Shown here: in pieces, positions 33,978 to 46,100 of the stretch
Layout: every line of letters starts with the position of its first letter
Position numbering within the stretch: position 1 is the first letter of the stretch
Source of the DNA: Exobasidium rhododendri
Lineage: Eukaryota > Basidiomycota > Exobasidiomycetes > Exobasidiales > Exobasidiaceae
Assembly: GCA_026210745.1 (NCBI GenBank)
Contig: CP110632.1
Span: forward strand, 1,612,001 to 1,676,000
Direction: 5' to 3'
Length of the DNA stretch: 64,000 nucleotides
Made by a program: the position numbers and the translations under genes
The notes under the pieces: generated by a model
What the model saw: the letters and a program-made list of their open reading frames with translations, nothing else
The model's database searches: none
Told to the model about the DNA's origin: nothing

Positions 33978-36262
33978 GGGAAATGACGAAGATGCAATAG
34001 GCTCTTTCTTTTCTACACTCGACGTCGTCTCACTATCGCTCATCCAGGCGTGGAAGGCATCGACGATGGCAGTCAATTCTGCCGTCACTCGCTGACTCCC
34101 ATGTTGGTACGTCTCTCCTTCATTGATCGAGCCCAGCATCTCACAGTAGATCTTGACCTGGTTGGAAATTCACCCATCGTCATGTCAGCAGGCAATTCGA
34201 GCATCAAAGTTCCTTAAAAACGCTGCACCTCACCTTTGGCTCCGTACCACTGGGACGGACAATGATTCGGGGCTGTGTCAACATGATCTCCTCCCTCGAC
34301 AAGCTCGCCACTCCTTTGGTCGCAATGTAGTAACGCAGTACGTCGTTTTTGGGGACTTCCTCACCGAGCGCTCTTGAATTTGCTGGCCTTTGAAGCAGAT
34401 CGTCGGTGAGAGCAATCTTGAATGGACCTACATGACTTCTGTGCTCCATTCGCAGCCTCCTCATGATGGCATCGCCAGACATGCCTGGCTTTAGTTTGAT
34501 AGTTCGCTGCATGGTAATGCTCAGCCCGACTTGCCTATGAATGTCCTCCAGTCTGTCCCACAACGTCTTTCCTTGCAAATGAAGAGCGAATGCCAATTCA
34601 GCAATGACCAAGAGAGCAGAAAGGCCATCCTTGTCCAGTACATCGTCTGTCACCATATACCCAAGCGCCTCCTCGTATGCAAATGCAAACCTCTTCCCAT
34701 TTTCTACTGCCCGAAAAGCTGAAGGTCCCAGCCACTTGAAGCCAGTCAATGTCTCGCGATGCTCCGCCCCGCGAAGCTGTGCGATCTTTGCTAGTATTCT
34801 GGAGGAGACGATTGTGCTGCGAACGGCGACTGCTTGCCCTTCCTTTGCCTGCGCCTGTGCCCTTGTGATCATCGCATCGCCTAACAGAGAGCCAAGCTGA
34901 TCTCCCGTCATCTGCTTCATCTTGCCGGAATTATCCCTCACACAGATGCACAGACGATCGGCGTCAGGATCGTTTGCAATGGCTAGAGGGGCGTCATGTT
35001 GATCGGCTAGCGACATGACCAAGTCCGTCGCACCAGGCTCTTCTGGATCTGCAGGTTGATGTGCAGCGTTCCGTCAGACTAGCATGTACTGTAACGTCCT
35101 TGATTAGAGACACTCACTCGGGAAGTTGACTGTGGGAAAGTCACCGTCGGGCTCCCTCTGCTCAAGCACAGTGTAGACACTCTTGAATCCTCGTCGGTCG
35201 AGAAGCTGTTCGGCGATGTGCGCTCCAACACCATGCAGAGGTGTGTAGGAGATTCCGAACCTACTCCTGGCCTCAGCAGTATCGTCCTCTTCCGAAGTGA
35301 ATCGGAATGGAGGTAGTGAAGAAGAGATCGTCTCGATGTATGACTGGAACATGTCCTCGCCGAGATACTGTAGGCGTCCTAGTCTCTTTGCCAAGTCAAT
35401 AGGCATGCAGTCCGGAGGGCTCGGCATTCCAGCCACTGCAACAATCTCATCAGCAATCTGGCCATCAAGCGGATCGTTGATCTGACTGTGGGAAGGGGGA
35501 CAAAGCAAGGTGGGTATTTATCTCCTGTCTCTCTCTTACCCTTCATTTACTTACGTTCCTCCACTACGATAGACCTGTCAACATAAGTTCGTCAGTCGAT
35601 CCTCGATCACAGTCTACTCTCGTATGTACTCTGTCTTGCTCCCCTCACCTTGTACCCATTGTAAGCAGGAGGATTGTGGGACGCCGTGACGACTATTCCG
35701 GCAGCAGTACCCAGCTTACGAACAGCAAAGCCGCACAAGGGAGTCGGCGCAACAGTGTCGTAGAGCAGAACGCTGATGTCATTCGCTGCTAGGACTCCAG
35801 CGGCATCTTGTGCAACTGCAGCAGTGCTCCTGATCAGCTCGCCAATTCTCGTCAACGTTACCTAGTACCTAGCGGACACTCACACTCGTAGGAGCCGTGT
35901 CTGCCATCGTACGCAATGACGACTCTCTGCCTGGCGCCCCTTTCGAGTTGAGCCTTGTGCAAGAAATTAGCGAGACCCGCCGTTGTCTCTCGTATGACCA
36001 GCCGCTGCAAGTGCTGCTGATAAGCTCGCTACGAGTGTACATTCGTTCCCTACGACACACTCACGTTCATGTTGTTCGGCCCAACACCCATGAGGCCTCG
36101 TAGACCGGCAGTTCCGAAGGACATCCTCTGACTGAATGCTTGCTCCAGAGCCTCATGGTCATTCTCCCTCAGTATTTCCTGTAGCTGAGACCTCGTCTCT
36201 GCATCCGGATCCTTCTCCAACCAAGCCGTAGCCCTCTCTTGTAGATCTGCGAGTGGCACCAT
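32869..36262 (-). CDS. Phosphopentomutase/phosphoglucomutase (Pgm2/Prm15 type) fused to a metaxin/Sam35-like module
   Basis: Nine exons: 36262-36065, 36004-35884, 35815-35649, 35574-35555 (20 nt), 35485-35118, 35048-34234, 34157-33555, 33477-33107 and 33034-32869; about 942 aa. Residues 1 to ~605 are a complete alpha-D-phosphohexomutase of the type converting ribose-1-P and ribose-5-P (also hexose phosphates): [24 protein letters not shown], the phosphoserine loop [18 protein letters not shown], metal loop [28 protein letters not shown], and phosphate loop [14 protein letters not shown]. With no stop the frame runs through a Ser/Glu-rich linker into a metaxin-like protein ([56 protein letters not shown]). 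No intron fits the join. It may be a true fusion, two proteins from one transcript, or an internally initiated second protein from ATG 33977. Confidence 0.8.
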
Positions 36263-36527
36263 GCTTTTCCCCGTCGGATCAAAGATGGAGAGGAATTTAA
36301 ATCTTCACTGTAATTCTTCACTGAATGCTGCTGAGTGTGTGTGTCTATCTTTTTCCTTTCTTCGAAGCTTGGCCCGCGTCCGTGCGCGACTGTTGGTTGT
36401 CAAGGTCGACTCAAGAATTTACCCTCCAGGGATTTATCTCACCTATCCATTGTCCATTGCTCCCTCTTGCTCGCCAATTTGTGCATTCGGTAGCACACAC
36501 TGTCTCTCAAGACGTAGTGCGCGTATC

Positions 36528-39500
36528 ATGTCGCACTTCGTTTCTACTGGTGCGAACTTTGACGATCTCAATGCGCAACTACTGCAACGACGCACAGATA
36601 GCGAGGAGAACGACCTTGATGAGGAAGAGAGCGGCAGCGGAGATCAGCAGTCGAATGATGACGGACTCAAGGCCAGTGATGGAAAGAACGACACAGTCAA
36701 ACGAAGGCCAAAGTCATCTTCCTCGACGCTAAATCCAGAAGACGGACGATCGAGTCCATCGGTGCGACGCCCGCACATGGATCACCATGCATCATCATCG
36801 CATCACAACATGTCGAGAAAGAATAGTCAAGAAGATTTCAATGCCACCCCGACTCCCTCTAGAACGTCTGAGAGAGGCTCTGAAGCGCAGAAGTCTCGTC
36901 TGAGTATTCACCGGCAATCAGAATCGCCATCGTCGTCCCGTACTGCATCGCCTCGACAACGACAGCGCCACTCTCTACACAAGGAAGTCGCCTTTTCGGA
37001 CGACGTTGAAGAATCGCAAGCATCGCCAACGTCAGGCCACGAGCAAATGAATGGGTCGAATGATGGTGACAATCTTGCTCCTCCGCATCTTCGCCATCGC
37101 TTTGCCAACGCAGACGATCACAAGCCACATCACGTCTTGAGTGCAGCTCATCAGGCCCGGATCAAGCATAACGAGCAGGCAGGCAATACGGCACCTCCAA
37201 GAAAGCTGGGCACATGGGACGGCGTATTCATGCCCGTCAGCTTGAACGTGAGAGGCAATCTGGCATGGAGATGAGTGACTTGATGTCCAGTACCTGATCC
37301 TCTTCTTCCCCTGCAGATCCTCGGTATCATTCTATTTCTCCGATTTGGTTTCATTCTCGGTCAAGTCGGTCTTTTGGGAGCGTTACTTCTCCTGACGGTG
37401 TCCTACACCATCGACACCTTCACTGCGATGTCCGTCTCGGCAATCTCTACAAATGGACAAGTACGAGGGGGTGGGGCCTACTATCTGATATCTCGCGCTC
37501 TGGGACCTGAGTTCGGCGGCTCGATCGGTCTCGTCTTCTTCTTGGGTCAAGCTCTAAATGCCGCAATGAACGTCCTCGGTTTCGTCGAGAGTCTCACCGA
37601 CTCATTTGGCGAATCACGAGAGGGCTTCCTCCCCGAAGGCCCGTGGTGGAACTTCAGCTATGGTAGTATCTGCTTGCTGCTCTCTGCCCTCGTCTGCCTT
37701 GTTGGCTCTTCTCTCTTTTCGCGAGCCACGCTGGCCTTGGCGGTGGTGTTAGGTGCTGCTATCATCAGTATACCGATATCCTCCATCTTTGTGCATCCGT
37801 TCATTGATGAAGAACGAGGAGCTTACTATACTGGATGGAGCCTGCAAACATTCCGGGACAATTTGACACCTCACTTCACGAGCGGCGCAGCTGGTAGTAG
37901 CACCGGATCGCTCAAGGAGAGTTGGCAGACCGTCTTTGGTGTGCTGTTTCCTGCCGTGACTGGTCTATTAGCTGGTGCAAGCATGTCTGGGGACCTGCGC
38001 AAGCCTTCCAAGAGTATACCCAAAGGTGAGCGCCCAAGTCTCGATTAGCGTACACGATGCAGCTGACGCTATCCTTCTCTTTTAGGCACAAACTGGTCGC
38101 TCGCCTTCACGTATGTGATATACGTCGGATCGTTCGTCATCTTCGCCGGGACCATTGCAAGGCAGTCGTTCTATCTGGATGTGGGAATCGTCTCGGATGT
38201 AGCTTTGAGTCCTCAGATGATCACCTTTGGTGCCCTCGCCTCGACAAGCTTTTCAGCTCTCATGGGTGTTATGGCGTGTGGGAAAGTGTTGCAAGCTATT
38301 GCGAGAGATAATCTACTTCCCGTTTTGGACGTCTTTGCGCAAGGCACCGAAGTAAGCGACACCCCAACATATGCGGTACTAGCCACTTGGATCTTCTGCC
38401 AGTGTGTTCTGTTCGTCGACAGCGTCAACTTGATCGCTCAGCTGGTCACCATGACTTCCCTGCTCACCTTTGGCACCCTTTCATTCGCCACGTTGGCGCT
38501 CAAAGCAGGTGGCGCTCCCTCTTTTCGACCTTCGTTCCGGTATTGGAATATTTGGACAGCAGGCGCAGGTACGTTGTCCAGCTTTGGAGCGATGTTCTTC
38601 ACCGATCCGATTGCAGCGAGCGCTTGCATTACCTTTGCCATCTTCCTCTTCTCGGCTATTCATATCTTCTGCCCCCCAAAGCCTTGGGGAGACGTGACTC
38701 GCAATCTGAACTACCACATTGTTCGCAAGTACTTACTTCGACTGGACGAACGGAAAGGGAGAGTGACGCACTGGAGACCTCAAATTCTGCTCTTGGCAAA
38801 CAACCCGCGAACAGAGTGGAATTTGATCATCTTCTGTAATAGTCTGAAGAAGGGGGCTTTGTATGTGCTTGGCCACGTCCTCAAGGGAGAGTTTCAGGAG
38901 TGTTTGGGAGAGTTGAGGAAGCAGCAGAGTGCTTGGCTGAAGCTGGTAGATGTTTCAGGTATCAAAAGCTTTGTCGATGTCATCATCGCTCGGGATGAGA
39001 GAGAAGGAGCGCGGAATCTTATCTTGAGCTGTGGCTTGGGCGGGATGAGACCGAACATCGTCTGTCTTGGCTTCCCGAGTAACCTACCGCCTGTCGTCAG
39101 TGAAGCAGCAAAGACCAAGAAAGATGAAGATGTCAACAAGACACCGAGCAAATCATCTGGCATGAAGAGTGAAGGGAGCGAAATCACCATTCGCGCCTTC
39201 GATCAACAGCATTTGCATCCTCCTCGTCATCAAGTCATCAACGTGAAGACGCTGCCCACCGACAGTGCGCGCAGGGAGACACCGATCTTGCCTGGTACGT
39301 TTGTCGGCATCATGGAAGACAGCTTGGCCTTACAAAAAGCCTTGGCAGTAGCATACGGTTTCGACAGCATGTCTTTGAGCGGGCCTTCGACAAAGTACAC
39401 ACGATCGGGGCAAGCAGAAGGTCAGGATCTATTCTTGGATCTATGGCCCATTCAAATTCAAAGTCCAGATGCTGATCAGAGTCACGCTTGGGATACGTAC

Positions 39501-41085
39501 ACTATGATCTTGCAATTGGGCACGATCCTCAGCATGACTGGATCGTGGAAAGAGCACAAGTTGAGGGTGTCTGTGTTTGTCGAATTTGAAGAAGACATTG
39601 AAGATGAAAGGTGAGCACTTCTTACGTGTCGAAGTGATAGAGGTGGCACAAAGAATGCTGATGAGTGGTGCTTTCTTCTTGTGACAGAAAACGAGTGCGC
39701 TCTTTGCTCGACAATCTTCGAGTACCGGCCTCTTTGCGCGTATTCTCATTGTCCTCCGGCCAGATCAGCAGCTACGAGAGCATTGTTCGCGGAAAAGAGG
39801 CAACATCGACAGCTATAGAGAACGCCTTGGGGGAAGACCCGTGGTGGGAAGCACTCAAGACGCTGCGGAAAGACAACGAGAGGAGAGCGCGGGAATCCCA
39901 AGCCAAGAAGAATCGAGCCCAACCCGTCCCCTCATCAGGAGGAGCATCGTCATCATCACGCAAGCAGTCAAAGAAGGAGCAGAGGCTGATGGGCGTGTCG
40001 TTGCCAAAGGAGCATCTCGACTTCTTTAAGAAAAACATGCAGATCGGATTAGCACATCCTAAGTCCAGTCGGAATAGAGGAGCAAGTAGGGAATTAGAGG
40101 GAGAAAGCGAGAGTGAATATGAGGAGAGTGATAGTGATGGCGACTTGAGCGATGAATTGGCCGAGTTAGACCTCGATGATCTAGAGTGGATCAATAGCGG
40201 AAGTCCAGGTGATGGTTTGAAACGATCTCAGACGTATAGCAATACAGCTCGAAGGGCATCCAATGGGGGAGAAGCAGGCAAAGAGCTGACCAGACGAGCG
40301 ACGGGCGTTTCAAGGGGCGGCAAGCGCACTCTCGATCAAGGTCGGAGAAGCAGTGACGGATTTGGCGGACGATGGACAAAGGATCAAAGCAGCCAGTCTT
40401 TGCTGGGAGGCGGACCCAACAGCGACCGTGACTTGTCGGCGTCTTATGGCTCACTTAGCTCTACCCCTCGACCCGGCATGTTCCAGAGCAAGGATCTCTC
40501 CAAGCAGCCCAAGACGATCGCGGAAGGAATCGAGTCGAATGAGTCGGATCAGGAAGGGACGCTCAAGGCTTCCGATCGAGGAAAGGTGCAGGATCAATTG
40601 CGACAGATGGAGCGTCAAAAGGAAGCCAGACTCCGATCCTCGTCGCAAAGCAGTCGAAGTAGTAGCGTCGCTAGCGAGTCTTCTCGTGACGACGAGGACG
40701 AAGAAGACGGTATTCGAGACAGATCAAGACCTCATCAGGGTGATCAAGTCGAACTGCCCTTTGTTTCCTTCAATTCGCTGCCCAACAAAGCGCAGTACTT
40801 AATCTTGAAGTGAGTGGGCGAGAAGAAGTCTTTTAGATGGCTGACAGACTGACTGAGTGCATCCGACTCCCTCTCATTTTCCCTCTCTACAGCGAATTGA
40901 TACGAGTCAACTCATTGTCGTCTACGTCAGTCGTCCTCACTGCTCTCCCTGCTCCCGAGGCCGGCACAGCGGAAGATGCAACGAAGAGCATCCGATATCT
41001 ACGTCAACTCGAGAGTCTCTTCGGGGGCGGGCCGCCTGTTCTTGGTGTACATGCCAAACAACTTACAATGACTTCAGCTCTCTAA
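36528..41085 (+). CDS. VHC1: SLC12-type cation-chloride cotransporter (Vhc1-like)
   Basis: Membrane cotransporter of K+/Na+ with Cl-, vacuolar in yeast (Vhc1). Exons 36528-37247, 37317-38025, 38086-39610, 39688-40809 and 40893-41085; introns of 60-83 nt; about 1422 aa. A long disordered, Ser/His-rich N-terminus (about 225 residues) precedes the APC-type core, which starts at LGTWDGVFMPVSLNILGIIL and runs through FLRFGFILGQVG, TNGQVRGGGAYYLISRALGP (TM3 region), GTNWSLAFTYVIY and FFTDPIAASACITFAIF; about 12 membrane segments. The SLC12 C-terminal domain follows (LLLANNPRTEWNLIIFCNSL, GFDSMSLSGPSTKY) with a Ser/Glu-rich insert in exon 4. The last splice gives LPNKAQYLILNELIRVNSLS and ends with the family-like VVLTALPAPE. 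Divergent from the mutase fusion gene (265 bp). Confidence 0.93.
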
Positions 41086-41179
41086 AAAGGTAAGATCGTA
41101 GCTTGCATATAGATGATGGTAGATTACATTGTATCCCTAAGTCGACACTCCCTCAATACATATACAACACTCAGGGTGA

Positions 41180-42964
41180 TCATAGAACGCTACCCTTCTT
41201 CTTGCTCGCTTTTGTGTCCTTGCTGATGGCGCTATCGTGGCCAATCTCTTCTTTGACAGCAGCACCAGGAACATGTCGAGATAAGTTCTTCCTTTGCTGT
41301 TCGTCGTTTTCTTCTTCTTCTTCGTCGACTTGGTTCCGCGTTCGACTTAACTTTGCTATGTAGCGCAGTGGTGGGTATGCGCTCACTGGCTCCCACCATC
41401 CCAGAGTCCCAGGAACAGGCGGCAGAGCTTCAGGGGGAAAGGAAGTTGCATGGCGTGCAAACCCATCATCGTCGGGATCCGCCATTGGACCGTCTCCTTC
41501 TCCCCCTCCCACTGCATCATCGTAATAGTCACCCTCAACCATCTCTATTCCACCTAACTCTTCTTCCCCCTCTTCCTCCTCCGCCTCCTCCACTGATTTG
41601 ACTTCAGGCACAATCTGTGCTGCTTTCGGCTTTCCAGTCTCCTTGCCATCTTTGCTCTTGTCCTTTTTGGTCTTCTTGGAGCCACCTTTTGCTTTACTCC
41701 CTTTCGATTCTAAACGCAGCACTCTTGCCTTTCGCTGACCATCGTCATCTGACCTTCTTCCCATTGCAATGTCCATCGCTCGTCTTCGTTCGTAGAAGTG
41801 ATTGTATTCTTGTACCCTGCCTGACCCGGCAGAGTTGTTCACGCTCGATGAGGCTCCTCCTGCATTTGGATTGCCTTGCAGATTGGGAAATAACTCCACC
41901 TCTTGGCGCTTTTCTTTCCATGCTCGCTGCCTCTCTTCTTGTACCAGTCGAATCTTCTCCTCGTGTGCTTTGGTGAGTGCTGCGAGAGCCATTGTCAAGT
42001 CCGTAAGCAAGATCACTCGACTCGTGTTGTTGAGGAGCGGGGAAGCACAGGAAGGACACGGCGGCGATGGTAGAAGCAGTGGCGAAGGCGAAAGAACCGA
42101 ACATAGAATGAGGCCACAGTTCAGACACAAAGGAGCATAGGGGTGAAGCGGATGTCTTCTCGCTGCAGTCGTCATATCTGGTGAGCGCTCGTCTGGAGAT
42201 CATTCGGTACACTACAACTCACATTGACAGAAACAAGGCTTCGCTCGCCTCACTGTGTCTTCTGCGCTTTCGCCACGTAGGACCGAAATAGTGTTTTGCA
42301 GGCTCTTCATCTCTTCTGTCGGTATCATGATGAACTCATTGCCGCCCGATGGTACGCCAGACTGTTTCTCCACATGCGATGGAACTGCTCTGCTCGTTGT
42401 CTCCGGTATGCTAGCTGCCGTCTTTGATTCGGTCGGAGGAGGCTGAGGCGTCGACTTTGTCGAAGTCGGAACTCTCGCACTTTCGACAGGCGTAGCTGCT
42501 CTACTACTCTTCTGACTCCTGCTGAACAGGTCTTCGTCGTGGCCCTTCCTGTACGCTGCTCCCATGTCAGCATAAGCATCAGCATCTATCTTTCGAGGTG
42601 GAGGGAGTTTCGTTGGATAGTTTGCTTTCGGTTTCCTAGCGTTACTTGATTTAAGTACAGGAGGCGGAGTATCAGTCGCAAGAGACTTTGGTGTGCTGCT
42701 CTGGGATGGTCTGTGGTTGTTTGTCACTGCAGGTGCTGGTACAGACGGGAAGCGTTGATTAGAGTAGGAAGCAATGATTGCCTGCTGTGCTGAGCCTGGT
42801 CCCAAGAGCTCCTGAAGGTGATTGATCAAAGCCTGCTTCGTCGGGAATGAATCGAGATAAGGTATAATCTGAGTGCCCACTGTCTCGTTGTCCAGACCGG
42901 TAAAGTCAGCTAGCTGCTTGACAAAGCCCGACATTGCTTCCCCTCCCTCGTCGTAATGAGCCAA
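41180..42964 (-). CDS. ASC-1/TRIP4-like protein with C2HC5 zinc finger
   Basis: Homologue of activating signal cointegrator 1, in animals part of a complex acting in transcription, alkylation repair and ribosome quality control (RQT). Exons 42964-42223 and 42162-41180; 60-nt intron; about 574 aa. The N-terminus has an Rqt4/TRIP4-like helical segment (GFVKQLADFTGLDNETVGTQ, then IIPYLDSFPTKQALINHLQE) that resembles a CUE/UBA-type fold. The splice completes the zinc finger: PCFCQ-SRRHPLHPYAPLCL-NCGLILC-PPCPSC. Downstream are coiled regions rich in Lys/Arg/Glu and an acidic tail, ending KKKGSVL. The acceptor at 42163 was chosen over one 13 bases upstream in transcription because it keeps CxCQxRRHPL intact. 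Convergent with the transporter (94 bp) and divergent from GCN1 (220 bp); both TRIP4-like and Gcn1 proteins sense stalled ribosomes. Confidence 0.86.
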
Positions 42965-43184
42965 ATCAGTCGGACCAAGCGACTTGATTATACATTGCAG
43001 TGATGATGGCCATCCTTATAAATGACGGGGCACAGTCACAATTATTTCCACGTGTAGTCACTTTTTTATTGCTGCATCATTTCTTCCTGATGACTGTAAG
43101 GACCAAACATCGTCGCTGCCTCAGTTGATCCTAAAGGGCATATCTAAAACGCACAAGGGTGACGCAGACGCACTCACTCCACGT
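42965..43184. promoter_or_regulatory. Shared divergent promoter of TRIP4-like gene and GCN1
   Basis: A 220-bp bidirectional promoter with CACGTG at 43049-43054 near its centre and an adjacent T-run. The bHLH/bZIP-type site is a sequence match only. Confidence 0.4.
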
Positions 43185-46100
43185 ATGCGCACGAAAGACA
43201 TACGCCAGTGGGTAGGCGTGAGCTCCAGCTCGCCGTCAGCCGATAGCCCGTACGACTCGGATGACGAAATGAAGCCCGACGGGAATGGAAACGAGCAACA
43301 GGGGAATGAAGAGCTGAGCAGCTTACAGGATTGGGATTCGTTCTTGGCAGGGGTGGAAAGGAAGCTGAGATCAGCAAGTGTAAAGGAGAGACGACACTTA
43401 CTAGACGAGCAACTGCCATCACTCGACAAAGAAGATAAGCCTTCCCTCTCGTCATCCCAGCGAAACGAGCTGATCATTCTACTGCTCGCAACCTACTCTC
43501 GATACCAGGACAAGGAATCAAGGTCAGCCGCTCAGAAGATTGCAAGTCAGCTCGTCTTAGTGGAGGGTATTCCGACCAGCGAAGATGTGACTGCTGATCA
43601 CGCTGTCGAATGGCTGCAGAGGGAAGTAGAAGCAGTCTGCAAGCCGACAAAAGAAGGTTACTTCCCTTCCTCCTCCGTCCAAAGGGCCAATCTCGTCTCT
43701 TGGACAAGTCTTGTCTTCCATACCGTCGTCAAACAAGCCAAGCAAAAGGAAGTACAGTACTCCTCGCTATCGACATGGGACAGGCTCGTCGGTACGCTTG
43801 CCCTGGCATACGACGCAATCGCTATCGATAGGTACCACAAGCCCGCCCTAGTAAGAAATGCAACGGCCGTTGTCAGGAGAAGCATCAGAGCAGTAAGTGT
43901 ATCTTCGCTGCGGTGATTATAGGCTACTTGACTCACACATATCCACATCCTCTCCTCAGTCACATGCGGCTGTACCTGATCTCATCAAGGCCCTCGTCGC
44001 CGCTCCCAATGTCCGGCATGCTCCTCTCCTAGGTCTTGTGCTGGACGTCTGTCTGCGTCTTCGGGCGGGAGCAGAAACCTCGAAGGGCTCACAGGGTGGT
44101 ATTGGAAAGGGCTACATTGCTGAAGCAAAGCGTTCTATTCTCAACTACTACACCTCGAGCATTGTTTCCAGCAAGACTGCTCTGTTGCCGTATCTGTACG
44201 AGGCCTTTCACGACTTTATCGCCGCCGAGCTGACTGAAGAAGACCTGACCACGACTCTCCGGCCTGCCATGGAGAAGATGATGCTGCGATCACCTGAGGT
44301 TGCCATACCAGTGGTCAAGCACTGCTTCCAAGCATACTCTGGCGATTGTGGACCTCACTTTTCCGCCCTCCTGCCACATATCTTGTCAGCTGGAAAGTCG
44401 AGCTCCCCTACGACAAGAACGTTGGCGGTCGAGCTGTTCCACGTACTGGCAGAGAAGTGCAAGGGGAACATTCCCATCATGAAAGCAATGGTGGATGAAA
44501 TACTTTCATCACTGAAGGGAGGAAAGGTCTCTTCGCCAGACCAACGAGGCAGTCTCTTCATCATGCTCTCGAAGGCAGTCCCGAATTCGTCATATAGCAG
44601 AGCAATAGTGGAAGATGTCGCTTCTCTACTCGCCAAAGAGGTACAAGAAGCAGGTCTGAAGGGTGCTCTGGCTTCACTCGACACCCATCTCGTATGGTGC
44701 CTCGAAACGGATGAAGACGTTTCGTCTGCGGTGGGTAAGGCTATCTCCAAGGAGTTGATCAATGCTAAAGTCCCATTGAGAAAGATTGTGTGTGTAGCTG
44801 TTGGATCCATCGTGAGACAGCTGACTGCCGAAGGTGACTCTGCGACGCCCGCTATGAAGGCTTTCGGAGAGAGCCTCTTGCCTGGTCTGGAGAGCAACTT
44901 GAAGACTGCTTCTACCAACACATTGACTTCTCCGTCTGGGCCGTTGGAGGGGTATGTCGCTATTGCAATATTGGAGGGCAGGATGGTCAACTGGGGCTCG
45001 ACGAAGATCAACGGCTTTGCCAAGCAGAATACCTTGCTCGAAACACTCACTACCATGACTCCGAAACCATCATTTCTCCTCAATGACAAGGTCGTCCGCA
45101 AGATCTCGACGGTCGAAGAAGAAGTCTGGCTGTTGCATGCGATTGGCGGGACGTTGATGCGTCGATTCAAGGTCTTTATGGGAGACAGCGTCGCACGAAC
45201 AAGCGCCAGTCAGATCATCACACAGATGGCTCTCTCGACTAGATTCTCCGCCACCAAGAAGGTCGCAATGAGCACAATTCAAGAAGTGTCGGCAAAGGAA
45301 CCCCCTCTTGCCGCTTCTCTCATTCAGGAGGGGCTGACTGCTTGGCTGCACACTCGAGGTGAGCAATTGGCGAAAGCTGAAACGGTCAAAGCAAGTGCAG
45401 ACAGCGAAGAGCACGGCTTCAAAGTCAAGAGCTACAGCCGCGAGCTTAAAGGATTGCTGCTGGCTGCGGTCTCTTTCGAAGCGTCTGTAGAGGAGGAGAT
45501 TCGATTCGACATCCTCACCACTCTGTTCGTCATTGCGCATCATTCTGAATTGGGTACCCAGCATCGCCAGTGCTTCATTGAGCTATGCAAGAAGGCGCAA
45601 GTCAGCCCGGCTGCCTTGGTCGCTTCACGCATAACCTCCATGCTGGAACTGGCACATCAAGGGCAAAAAGTCGAAGCACTGCGAATTGCTGCCTTTGCTT
45701 CCCTTTCTACACTGGTCTTGGTGGCGCCGAAAGAAGCCTCCTCCCTGCTGACTGCAGAGATCTACTCCTCCGTCCACATCAACGAATTGCTCCAACTGAC
45801 TTCGGATGACATTGGCATCTGGAAGACGCAACCAGACACGCTATTCATCGATGTCCTGGCAAAGAAGGACACAAAGACGGTGGTGGACAAGAATCGAAAG
45901 GATGCTTCGTTGGAGGCGTGGGATGCTGAGCTACGAGAGTCGATCGCCAAAAAGAAAGCAGCGGCCAGTAAGACACTGACAAAGGAGCAAAAGGTAGCCG
46001 TGGATGCGCAAATGGTCGAGGAAGCAAAGATTCGAGCGAGAGTCAATGCCATCCAGATGAAGCTGACCGACTCGCTTACGGTGGTGAAGAGTATCGTAGA

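Noticed and set aside
34010-34035. Tiny intron that might separate the mutase from the metaxin module
   Set aside because: The only GTGAGA...TAG pair is about 21 nt apart, far below any plausible intron here.
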